DNA from: Sulfurimonas lithotrophica
Lineage (GTDB): Bacteria; Campylobacterota; Campylobacteria; Campylobacterales; Sulfurimonadaceae
DNA: 64,000 nt
Assembly (NCBI RefSeq): GCF_009258225.1
Contig: NZ_CP043617.1
Coordinates: 682,001 to 746,000 of the forward strand
Direction of reading: 5' to 3'
The number at the start of each line of letters is the position of its first letter. Position 1 is the first letter of the stretch. Made by a program: the position numbers and the translations under genes. The notes under the pieces are model-generated. The model had not been told where the DNA came from. It searched no databases and worked only from the letters and a program-made list of their open reading frames with translations. Below are positions 28,940 to 37,789 of this stretch, one piece after another.

Positions 28940-30501
28940 TGTCTTATTTGATGGCTATAGATGCGGGAACAGGGAGCATAAGAAGTGTTATATTTGATTT
29001 AAAAGGCAATCAAATATCTGTATCTCAAAAAGAGTGGGTACATCTTGAAGAAGAGGGTGTTCCTCATTCTATGAGCTTTGATTTTGAGACAAACTGGACT
29101 CTTGTATGCGATGTTATAAAAGACTCGATTTTAAAAGCCGAAATTGATGCAGATGAGATTTTAGCCCTTAGTGCTACATCTATGCGTGAAGGTATTGTCC
29201 TATATGATGATGAGGGTAATGAACTTTGGGGTGTTGCTAATGTTGATGCAAGGGCTTCCAAAGAAGTAAGGTATCTAAAAGAGCTGGAAGAAAATATTGA
29301 AGAAGAGTTTTACGCCTTAAGCGGTCAGACCTTTGCACTTGGTGCACTTCCAAGAATTCTTTGGCTTAAAAACAACAGACCTGAAGTTTATGAAAAAGTA
29401 GCGTCTATATCTATGATCGGAGACTGGGTACTGGCATCTCTTAGCGGTGAGATAGCAAGTGATCCAAGTAACGGTGGAACTACGGGTATATTTAATCTTA
29501 AAAAACGTGACTGGCAAAGTGATATGGCTAAGAGAGTCGGTTTAAAAGATGATATATTTCCGCCTTGTTATGAAGTAGGGACCATCATTGGAAATGTCGG
29601 AGATATTGTGGCTGAACAAACAGGACTCTCTATTAGTACAAAAGTGGTCACGGGCGGTGGTGATGTCCAGCTTGGAGCTGCAGGGCTTGGTGTTGTAGAG
29701 GAAAATCAGGTAGCAATACTTGGGGGTAGTTTTTGGCAGCAGGTAGTAAATATAAAAAATGATGTAACTCCGCCAAAAGATATGGGCATACGTATTAACC
29801 CGCATGTAGTAGCAGGGCTTAATCAAGCTGAGGGAATTACCTTTTTCTCAGGACTTGTTATGAGATGGTTTCGTGATGCCTTTTGTGAATTAGAAAAACT
29901 TGAAGCTAAAGATTTAGGTTTGGATGCATATGAAGTTCTTGAGAAAAAAGCTACTAATATTCCCGCAGGTTCATACGGGATACTGCCGACTTTTTCAGAT
30001 GCCATGAAATACGGAAAATGGTACCATGCAAGTCCGAGTTTTTTAAACTTGGGACTTGACGAGAGTAAATATAACCGTGCGTCTATATTTAAATCTCTTC
30101 AGGAAAATGCCTGCATCGTAAGTGCAATAAATTTACAGAACATACAAAAGTTCTCAAATGTAGAATTTGATACGGTAGTTTTTGCAGGCGGAGCAAGTAA
30201 GGGAGAACTTTGGTGTCAGACTTTAGCCGATGTTTTAGGAAAAAAAGTTAAAATTCCAAAAGTTAGAGAAGCTACGGCACTCGGAGCTGCTATGAGTGCC
30301 GGTGTCGGAGCAGGAATATATGACTCTTTGGTAGCCGCGGCACAACAGTTGGTCGTATGGGAAAAAGAGTATGAACCGAATATGGATAATAACAAAATAT
30401 ATAATGATATAAAAGAAAAATGGCAAATTGCATACGAGGCACAACTAAAACTCGTAGATGAAAATATAACAACTTCAATGTGGAAGGCACCGGGATTATA
30501 A
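28939..30501 (+). CDS. lsrK: LsrK-type FGGY kinase (autoinducer-2 / DPD kinase homologue)
   Basis: A 520-residue kinase of the FGGY family. From memory of the E. coli LsrK sequence it matches almost end to end. The N-terminus reads YLMAIDAGTGSIR, the middle has MREGIVLYDDEGN, NVDARAS and MRWFRDAFCE, and the protein ends TTSMWKAPGL. LsrK phosphorylates the LuxS product DPD (autoinducer-2) at C5. The usual partners LsrACDB, LsrR and LsrF are not nearby. In this operon the kinase may clear DPD, or another deoxypentulose, as a waste product. The ATG shares its A with the preceding TAA. Confidence 0.8.
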   Translation: MSYLMAIDAGTGSIRSVIFDLKGNQISVSQKEWVHLEEEGVPHSMSFDFETNWTLVCDVIKDSILKAEIDADEILALSATSMREGIVLYDDEGNELWGVANVDARASKEVRYLKELEENIEEEFYALSGQTFALGALPRILWLKNNRPEVYEKVASISMIGDWVLASLSGEIASDPSNGGTTGIFNLKKRDWQSDMAKRVGLKDDIFPPCYEVGTIIGNVGDIVAEQTGLSISTKVVTGGGDVQLGAAGLGVVEENQVAILGGSFWQQVVNIKNDVTPPKDMGIRINPHVVAGLNQAEGITFFSGLVMRWFRDAFCELEKLEAKDLGLDAYEVLEKKATNIPAGSYGILPTFSDAMKYGKWYHASPSFLNLGLDESKYNRASIFKSLQENACIVSAINLQNIQKFSNVEFDTVVFAGGASKGELWCQTLADVLGKKVKIPKVREATALGAAMSAGVGAGIYDSLVAAAQQLVVWEKEYEPNMDNNKIYNDIKEKWQIAYEAQLKLVDENITTSMWKAPGL

Positions 30502-31536
30502 ATGAGTAGAATAAATTTTGAAGAGGCTCTAAGCCTGTATGATAAAGACCTATTTGAGTTAGGTGAGATGGCGGATAAAATCCGTAAAGAAAAGCACGGT
30601 AAAAAGACGTATTTTAATATAAACCGTCATATTAATCCTACAAACGTTTGTGCTGATATTTGTAAGTTTTGTGCATACTCTGCAAATAGAAAAAATCCAA
30701 ACCCTTATACTATGACTCATGATGAGATTTTAAATATTGTGTCTGATATTGATAAACGCGGTGCTAAAGAGGTACATATCGTATCAGCGCATAACCCCGA
30801 TACCGGACTTGATTGGTATCTTAGTATATTTAAAAAAATAAAAGAATCTTTCCCTCATATACATGTAAAAGCTTTGACGGCTGCAGAGGTTGACTTTTTG
30901 GCAAGACATTATAATAAAACTTATGATGAGATACTTGATTTGATGGTTGAGTACGGAGTTGATTCGATGCCGGGTGGCGGTGCCGAGATATTTGATGAAA
31001 AGGTACGTGATTATATCTGTAAAGGTAAGGTTACAAGTGAGCAATGGTTGGAGATTCATGAGAAATGGCATAAACGCGGAAAAATGAGTAACGTTACTAT
31101 GCTTTTTGGTCATGTAGAAAAACGTGAACATAGAATTGATCATATGATGCGAATACGTGAACTTCAAGACAAAACAGGCGGGTTTAATGCTTTTATTCCT
31201 CTTGTATATCAGACGGAGAATAATTACCTAAATGTAAAAGAGCCTATAACTGCAAATGAGATTTTAAAGACCATGGCGGTCTCACGTATCGTTTTAGATA
31301 ATGTTCCAAACCTAAAGGCTTACTGGGTGACTTCAACAGTTAATTTAGCTTTAGTAGCTCAAGAGTTTGGTGCCAATGATTTGGACGGTACAATCGAAAA
31401 AGAATCTATCAATTCTGCAGCCGGTGCAAAAAGTGCAAATGGAGTAGATTTGGAAGAATTTGTAGGACTTATTAAAAACTCAGGTTTTGTACCTGTTGAG
31501 CGTGACAGTGTATATAATGAAATAAAGGAATGGTAA
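30502..31536 (+). CDS. mqnE: Aminofutalosine synthase MqnE
   Basis: A radical SAM enzyme that joins the 5'-deoxyadenosyl group of SAM to 3-[(1-carboxyvinyl)oxy]benzoate, giving aminofutalosine in the futalosine route to menaquinone. The cluster cysteines are C50, C54 and C57 (CADICKFC), followed by AYSANRKNPNPYTM, which distinguishes MqnE from MqnC. At 344 residues it is normal. The ATG follows the lsrK stop directly, so it is the last gene of the salvage operon. Its downstream partner MTAN also makes methylthioribose, which may explain the linkage. Confidence 0.9.
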   Translation: MSRINFEEALSLYDKDLFELGEMADKIRKEKHGKKTYFNINRHINPTNVCADICKFCAYSANRKNPNPYTMTHDEILNIVSDIDKRGAKEVHIVSAHNPDTGLDWYLSIFKKIKESFPHIHVKALTAAEVDFLARHYNKTYDEILDLMVEYGVDSMPGGGAEIFDEKVRDYICKGKVTSEQWLEIHEKWHKRGKMSNVTMLFGHVEKREHRIDHMMRIRELQDKTGGFNAFIPLVYQTENNYLNVKEPITANEILKTMAVSRIVLDNVPNLKAYWVTSTVNLALVAQEFGANDLDGTIEKESINSAAGAKSANGVDLEEFVGLIKNSGFVPVERDSVYNEIKEW

Positions 31537-31622
31537 AAAATAATAAAATATGTTACTGTTAATTATTTGTTAGTGAATATAAGTGTATTATACTGTTTGA
31601 TTTTATTATTAAAGGTTGATAT

Positions 31623-31874
31623 ATGAAAATTTTACTTTCATTAGTAATGTTGGTAGGTGCACTTTTTGCCAGTATAGATATAAATAATGCCGATGCAAAA
31701 TCTTTGGCAAATTTAAAAGGTGTCGGAGCTAAAAAAGCTGAAGCTATAGTAGCATATAGAAATACAAACGGTTGTTTTTCTAAGCTAGAAGATTTAGCAA
31801 ATGTAAAAGGCATCGGTTCTAAAACTATAGAAAAAAATAAAGCAGATTTAGTTTTAGGCGAGTGTAAAAAATAA
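31623..31874 (+). CDS. ComEA-like helix-hairpin-helix protein
   Basis: An 83-residue exported protein. A signal peptide of about 16 residues (MKILLSLVMLVGALFA) precedes two helix-hairpin-helix motifs, LKGVGAKKAEAIV and VKGIGSKTIEKN, as in ComEA. Such proteins bind double-stranded DNA in the periplasm during DNA uptake. Two cysteines in the mature part could form a disulfide. There are no other competence genes nearby, but an exported DNA ligase is encoded at 34861. AAAGG precedes the ATG. Confidence 0.85.
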   Translation: MKILLSLVMLVGALFASIDINNADAKSLANLKGVGAKKAEAIVAYRNTNGCFSKLEDLANVKGIGSKTIEKNKADLVLGECKK

Positions 31875-31892
31875 TTTCACAAGGGGATAGTT

Positions 31893-32705
31893 ATCGATAT
31901 TTCAGTTATTATCCCCACATACAACAGATATGAGCTTTTAAAAAGAGCTCTTAAGTCAGTGTTTTCCCAAAAACTTCTCCCTATTGAGGTTATTGTTATA
32001 GATGACGGGTCTAATGACAATACCTCAAAAATTCAAAATGACTTTCCACAAATAAAATATTTATATCAGCACAATAGAGGTGTTTCAAGTGCCAGAAATA
32101 CAGGAATAAAAAAAGCTTCTTGTGAGTGGATAGCCTTTTTAGACTCAGATGATGAATGGCATCCTCAAAAACTACAAAAACAAGTGGAATTTCATAAAAA
32201 TAATCCAAATATTTTGATGAGTTATACCGATGAATTGTGGATAAGAGACTCTAAAGAGCTAAAGGTGCCTAAAAAATTTCAAAAGCATGGTGGAGAGATT
32301 TTTGAGAAGTGTTTATCTCATTGTATTATAGCTCCTTCATCTGCTTTAGTTCATAAGAGTATGTTTGAGAGTATCGGTATATTTGATGAGAACTTGGAAG
32401 TTTGTGAAGATTATGATTTATGGCTTAGAGTTGCGTCTAAAGAAAAAATAGGTTTGGTAAATGAAAAACTGATTGTAAAATATGCAGGACATGAAAATCA
32501 GCTTAGTTTTAAACACTGGGGTATGGACAGATTTAGGGTTATTGCGTTAGAGAAGTTGTTAAATAGTGAGTTTAAAACTCAAGTGATTGAGCAACTTATA
32601 AAAAAGTATAACTTGCTGTTAAAAGGTGCTATTAAATATGATAGAATAGCAGACAAACAAATATATGAAAAAAGATTAAAAGAATTAGAAAATGAACTTA
32701 ACTAA
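31893..32705 (+). CDS. Family 2 glycosyltransferase with non-canonical start codon
   Basis: A GT-A fold transferase of about 270 residues: DISVIIPTYNR, IDDGSNDNT, FLDSDDEW and a C-terminal CEDYDLWLR motif. The conserved N-terminus can be read back to 31893, but no ATG, GTG or TTG occurs in frame between the comEA stop (31874) and the GTG at 31959, which lies inside the fold. AAGGGGA at 31881-31887 points to ATC at 31893 or ATT at 31899 as the initiator. Starting at 31959 would remove the first strand and nucleotide-binding loop. It overlaps pglB by 14 bases and may build the glycan PglB transfers. Confidence 0.8.
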   Translation: MDISVIIPTYNRYELLKRALKSVFSQKLLPIEVIVIDDGSNDNTSKIQNDFPQIKYLYQHNRGVSSARNTGIKKASCEWIAFLDSDDEWHPQKLQKQVEFHKNNPNILMSYTDELWIRDSKELKVPKKFQKHGGEIFEKCLSHCIIAPSSALVHKSMFESIGIFDENLEVCEDYDLWLRVASKEKIGLVNEKLIVKYAGHENQLSFKHWGMDRFRVIALEKLLNSEFKTQVIEQLIKKYNLLLKGAIKYDRIADKQIYEKRLKELENELN

Positions 32706-34860
32706 AGAAACCAAACTAACACTACTTTATATATCTATAGCTTTTTTATTCTCAGTGGGGATGAGAATGATTTGGATTTATCAGTTTAGCGGATATGAAC
32801 CGTTTTTCTTTAACGATCAGTTTATGATAAATACAAATGACGGATATTATTTTGCAGAGGGTGCAAGAGATCTTATATCAGGTACATCTACAAATCATGT
32901 TGCTGAGAAGTTTTACGATAGATTTCATCAGTTAAATGATTTATCTCCTGTAAATAGTGCAGTTTCACAATTAACTGCTTTTTTTACTACTATATTACCA
33001 TTTAGTTTTGAGAGCATTATTTTATATATTCCGGTATTTTTAAGCTCACTTATAGTTATACCGATTATTTTAATTGCCAAAAATCTTAAAAATTTAGAGA
33101 TGGGATTTATTGGCGCACTTTTGGCATCTATAGCTTGGAGTTATTATAACCGTACTATGGTAGGGTATTATGATACAGACATGTTAAATATTGTATTGCC
33201 CACAGTATTGCTTTGGTCTATTATTTGGGCTATACAAACATATGAAAATAAATATCTTCTAATCACTGCATTAGATATTTTAGTGTATCGTTGGTGGTAT
33301 CCGCAAAGCTATGCATTAGAGTTTGCATTTTTTGGACTTATCCTTTTTTATACACTTGTTTGGGATAGAAAAAATATATACAATTATAAACTATTGGCAC
33401 TTATGATGTTTGCAATGTTAAATATAGATGGTTTTATAAGACTGCCAATAGTGATTTTTATGTATTATATTTTTAAAGATGAAAAATTTAATAAGTATGT
33501 TCTTTATATTTTAGGTTTATCTATAATAGCTTTTTTCATAACTGGAGGATTTAATCCTATATGGGATAGACTTCAACCTTATGTTTTTGGAAATAATGTA
33601 GATAAATTGAATGCTGGATTAGGACTTCATTTTTATGCAGTTTTGCAAACTGTTCGTGAAGCAGGTAAAATACCTTTTGAAACCTTTGCAAATCGTATTA
33701 GCGGGCATACAGTTACATTTATATTGTCATTTATAGGTTATGTATGGCTTGCATATAAACATAGAATAATGTTATTGGCTCTTCCAATGTTGGGACTTGG
33801 TTTTTTAGCATATGTAGGAGGACTTAGATTTACCGTTTACGCAGTACCTGTTTTGGCTCTAGGGATAGCATTCTTAATTACAGAAGGGTTGAGATATATA
33901 ACCGATAAAAAAAGTGTACGCATATTATCTTACGTAATAATTGCTTCTGCGATTTTAATACCTAATATTAAACATATAGAATCTTATAGAGTTCCTACTG
34001 TTTTTAAAAAAGAGGAAGTAAAAGTTTTAGATAAACTAAAAACTATTGCAAGCAGAGAAGACTATGTAGTTACTTGGTGGGATTATGGATATCCTATAAG
34101 ATATTATTCTGATGTTAAGACACTTGTAGATGGGGGAAAACATAGTGGTAGTGTAAATTTTCCTGTCAGTTTCATATTAACAAAACCACAAGATATATCA
34201 TCAAAGATGGCAAGATTAGATGTTGAATATACTGAAAAGACTTTTAAATTCAAAAAAGAAAATTTAGAAGCTATAAAGGCTAAAAAGATAAAAGTATTTT
34301 CAAATATTGAACAAATGACAAAAGATTATGGATTTGACAATACAAATGATTTTTTATTCTCATTGGAGACCGATATAAAACTTCCTAAAAAAACTAGAGA
34401 TATATATTTATATCTTCCATATAGAATGATGGATATATATCCTACCGTAAAAGTGTTTTCAAATTTGGATTTAATGAGTGGACAAAAATATAAACATCCG
34501 TTTTTTTATGTAACAAGAAATTTTAAAAAACAAAACGGTTTAATATATCTTGGAAATAATATTATTTTAAACTTAAAAGATTCTACTTTACAAATAGGGG
34601 ATAATAAACAGCATATAAGAAGGTTTACTGCTACGGAATACGATAATAAACAAAAATTAAAAGTTCAAGAGAAACTTATAAATTTTGCATCTGATATAAG
34701 TGTAATATATATGAAAAACTATAATACTTTTTTAGTTATGGATGAACCTACGTATAACTCAACTTATATACAGCTTATGGTACTTGAAAAATATGATAAA
34801 AAGCTTTTTGAGGAAGTTATATTTACACCTCTAGTAAAGGTATATAAATTAAAAATTTAG
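32692..34860 (+). CDS. pglB: PglB-type oligosaccharyltransferase
   Basis: It transfers a lipid-linked oligosaccharide to asparagine in periplasmic proteins. The 722-residue STT3-family protein has about 13 membrane helices and then a periplasmic domain with the WWDYGYP signature at 462-468, close to Campylobacter PglB ([22 protein letters not shown]). The external-loop acidic residues are present in the first loop (NTNDGYY), and [11 protein letters not shown] matches too. The other pgl genes are not beside it. Its N-terminus overlaps the glycosyltransferase gene and the next gene follows at once. Confidence 0.93.
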   Translation: [722 protein letters not shown]

Positions 34861-35661
34861 ATGAAGATACTATTAATACTTTTACTTTGTACATATATAT
34901 GGTCAGATAAACCGAATCTTTTTTTACTTAATACTTATACTGATGATAAAAATATAAGTGGTTGGTATATGAGCGAAAAACTTGACGGTGTTAGAGCATA
35001 CTGGGATGGTGAAAAATTAATATCAAGAGGCGGAAAAGTTTTTAATCCCCCTACTTTTTTTATAAAGAATTTTCCAAAACATAAGCTTGATGGTGAGCTG
35101 TGGAGCAAACGCAATGATTTTGAAAATATTAGCTCAATTGTAAAAACTAAAAAGTCAAATGAAAAATGGAAAGAGCTGACATACAATATATTTGAAGTCC
35201 CTAGTGCAAGAGGGAGTTTACTTCAGCGACTTTCAAACGTAAAAGAGACAAAATATTTAAAATTAATAAAGCAGATAAAAGTAAAAAATAAAGAGCATCT
35301 GAAAGAGTTTTTAAGCACTATAGAGAAACAGGGTGGAGAGGGTGTAGTTGTACGTGATGGAAGTTTGCCTTACTATACAGGTAGAGATAATAACTCTTTA
35401 AAAGTAAAAAGCTATCAAGATGCTGAGTGTAAAGTAGTTTCTTTTAATAATGGAAACGGTAAATATAAAAATAAACTAGGTTCATTAAACTGCAAGTTAA
35501 AGAGTGATAAAATCATAAAAATTGGATCTGGATTTAGTGATAAACAAAGAAAAAATCCTCCAAAGATTGGAAGTATAATAACTTTTAAGTATTACGGACT
35601 AACATCAAAAGGAAATCCAAAGTTTCCTGTATTTTTAAGACAAAGAGATAAGACTAAATGA
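34861..35661 (+). CDS. Exported ATP-dependent DNA ligase (LigE-like)
   Basis: A minimal ATP-dependent ligase of 266 residues that seals nicks through a lysine-AMP intermediate. The catalytic lysine is K40 in SEKLDGVRA. DGELW, EGVVVRDG and a K-rich motif (NSLKVKSYQ) follow, then an OB fold. The N-terminus MKILLILLLCTYIWSD looks like a signal peptide, so the enzyme is probably periplasmic, as proposed for this small ligase class. It may repair DNA taken up by the cell, in line with the ComEA-like protein nearby. It overlaps the next gene by four bases. Confidence 0.85.
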   Translation: MKILLILLLCTYIWSDKPNLFLLNTYTDDKNISGWYMSEKLDGVRAYWDGEKLISRGGKVFNPPTFFIKNFPKHKLDGELWSKRNDFENISSIVKTKKSNEKWKELTYNIFEVPSARGSLLQRLSNVKETKYLKLIKQIKVKNKEHLKEFLSTIEKQGGEGVVVRDGSLPYYTGRDNNSLKVKSYQDAECKVVSFNNGNGKYKNKLGSLNCKLKSDKIIKIGSGFSDKQRKNPPKIGSIITFKYYGLTSKGNPKFPVFLRQRDKTK

Positions 35662-36863
35662 ACTACACAAATAATTATAATCCTACTATTTCAGATGCTG
35701 AGCTGTTTGAGAGTATTAAAAAAGAGCGTGAATATATAGGGTATTACAACTTAGTGCATCAAGATACATCAATTTTTAAAGAATATGCAAAGACCGTAAA
35801 ACAAAAAGATATAGTAGTTATCGGTATTGGAGGAAGTACTCTAGGAACTTATGCAATTTACAAGTTTTTAAAACACTCTAAAACATTAGATAAAAAACTT
35901 CACTTTTTAGAGAGTACCGATCCTATTGAATTGAAGTCTAAAATAGATGCAATAGATATGAAAAATGCTTTGTTTATTGTTATTTCGAAAAGTGGTACGA
36001 CGGTGGAGACAATATCGATATGGAAATATATAAACTCATTGATTAAATGCGATAAGTCAAATACGGTTGTGATAACTGAAAATGACTCAAAACTAAACGC
36101 TTATGCACAGACACACCAGATGCAGACATTTGAAATACCAAAAGATGTAGGTGGACGTTTTTCAGTTTTTTCTGCAGTCGGTTTACTTCCGTTAGCCGTA
36201 GTTGGATTGAATATAGATGTACTGATTGGCGGTGCTAAAGAGATTTATGAAGGTTTTTTTAGTGAAAATTCGTCATATGAAAGAATTTTAAAAAAAGCCA
36301 GATTCTTTGCAGAGTATAAAAACAGTTTTAATATAAATGTAGTTTTTTCTTACTCTTCCAGACTTGAAGGATTTAATAAATGGTATATTCAGTTATGGGG
36401 TGAGAGTTTAGGTAAGATAGATATAAATACAACTAAACAAGGTTTAACCCCGGTTGGAATTATAGGTCCGATAGACCAACACTCTTTTTTACAACTTATA
36501 GTAGAAGGTAAAAGAGATAAAACCGTAACGGTCGTTAAAGTAGATAATTTTGAAAACGATATGAAAATACCTGATGTAAAATTGGAAGGTTTAGAAGAAC
36601 TTGCTTATCTGGAAAAGCTAGACTTTTCATATCTTATCAATGAACAAGCAGATGCAACTATACAAGCTATAAATGAGTTAGAAGATATCCCTTGCGATGT
36701 CATAACTTTGGAAACTGTTGATGAAAAAAATATAGCTGCTCTTATGTATGAATATGAACTTTTAACTTCTGTCGTAGCTAAATTCCTTCATATAAATGCT
36801 TATGACCAACCGGGTGTTGAAGCTGGAAAGATTATATTAAAAAATAAATTGAAGATAAAATAA
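35658..36863 (+). CDS. pgi: Glucose-6-phosphate isomerase
   Basis: It interconverts glucose-6-phosphate and fructose-6-phosphate. The protein has the IGIGGSTLGTYA phosphate-binding motif, the SKSGTTVET SIS-domain motif and GVEAGK near the end. At 401 residues it is the short form seen in this phylum. Together with galU it gives the hexose phosphates for the glycan locus. It starts inside the ligase stop (ATGA). Confidence 0.92.
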   Translation: MNYTNNYNPTISDAELFESIKKEREYIGYYNLVHQDTSIFKEYAKTVKQKDIVVIGIGGSTLGTYAIYKFLKHSKTLDKKLHFLESTDPIELKSKIDAIDMKNALFIVISKSGTTVETISIWKYINSLIKCDKSNTVVITENDSKLNAYAQTHQMQTFEIPKDVGGRFSVFSAVGLLPLAVVGLNIDVLIGGAKEIYEGFFSENSSYERILKKARFFAEYKNSFNINVVFSYSSRLEGFNKWYIQLWGESLGKIDINTTKQGLTPVGIIGPIDQHSFLQLIVEGKRDKTVTVVKVDNFENDMKIPDVKLEGLEELAYLEKLDFSYLINEQADATIQAINELEDIPCDVITLETVDEKNIAALMYEYELLTSVVAKFLHINAYDQPGVEAGKIILKNKLKIK

Positions 36864-36920
36864 TAAAAATCAATAATTAATAAATATTTATAATTAAGCA
36901 GTAAGAAATTAATAAAAAGA

Positions 36921-36945
36921 TATAATTTTCTACCTAAAAAAAGGA
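36921..36945 (+). promoter_or_regulatory. Probable promoter and ribosome site of the glycan operon
   Basis: TATAAT at 36921-36926 and AAGGA at 36941-36945 lie in the only sizeable gap (92 bases) before the long co-directional run that starts with galU. The region upstream is strongly A/T rich. Confidence 0.5.
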
Positions 36946-36958
36946 CTATAAAAGTTTG

Positions 36959-37789
36959 ATGATTAGAAAATGTTTGTTTCCTGCAGCGGGTTACGGTACA
37001 CGCTTTTTACCTGCTACTAAAGCTACGCCAAAAGAGATGCTGCCCGTACTAACAAAACCACTTATTCAGTATGGTGTCGAAGAAGCACTTGAAGCAGGAT
37101 TAGATACTATGGCCATTGTCACAGGTCGTGGTAAACGTGCAATAGAGGATCATTTTGACATAAGTTATGAACTAGAACATCAAATAAAAGGAACCTCAAA
37201 AGAACATTATCTGACAGAGATAAGGGATGTTATAACTAAATGTACATTTTCATACACACGTCAAGTAGAGATGAAAGGTCTGGGACACGCAATTTTAACC
37301 GGTGAAACACTAATCGGTAAAGAGAGTTTTGCGGTAATACTTGCAGATGATTTATGTGATAACGACTCTGAAGCAGGTGGTGTATTGTCTCAGATGATAA
37401 AAGTATACAATAAGTATAAATGCTCAATAGTAGCTATAGAAGAAGTTCACAAAAAAGATACAAATAAATATGGTGTTATAGACGGTGAAGAGATAGAAAA
37501 CGGAGTTTTTAGAGTGTCAGATATGGTTGAAAAACCTGATCCAGAAAATGCACCTACAAACATGGCTATAATAGGCAGATATATACTAACTCAAGATATC
37601 TTTGATATATTAAAAGACACTAAACCTGGGAAAAGTGGGGAAGTGCAAATAACAGATGCACTTTTAGAACAAGCAAAACAAGGAAATGTTGTGGCATGTA
37701 AATTTAAGGGTAAGAGATTTGATTGTGGCAGCATAGATGGTTTTGTAGAAGCTACAAATTATTTTTATAATAGGGAATATAATGAATAA
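36959..37789 (+). CDS. galU: UTP-glucose-1-phosphate uridylyltransferase
   Basis: It makes UDP-glucose. The nucleotide-binding motif [21 protein letters not shown] and the substrate loop [12 protein letters not shown] are present, and 276 residues is typical. The start may be the ATG at 36959 or the TTG directly before it at 36956; the AAGGA spacing (13 versus 10 bases) does not settle this. The stop overlaps the next gene by eight bases, so it is the first gene of the glycan operon. Confidence 0.93.
   Translation: MIRKCLFPAAGYGTRFLPATKATPKEMLPVLTKPLIQYGVEEALEAGLDTMAIVTGRGKRAIEDHFDISYELEHQIKGTSKEHYLTEIRDVITKCTFSYTRQVEMKGLGHAILTGETLIGKESFAVILADDLCDNDSEAGGVLSQMIKVYNKYKCSIVAIEEVHKKDTNKYGVIDGEEIENGVFRVSDMVEKPDPENAPTNMAIIGRYILTQDIFDILKDTKPGKSGEVQITDALLEQAKQGNVVACKFKGKRFDCGSIDGFVEATNYFYNREYNE

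Noticed and set aside
31872-31901. Stop-codon readthrough fusing the ComEA-like protein to the glycosyltransferase
   Set aside because: The frames match, but TAA is a strong stop, a ribosome site lies between the genes, and the fused product would make no functional sense.
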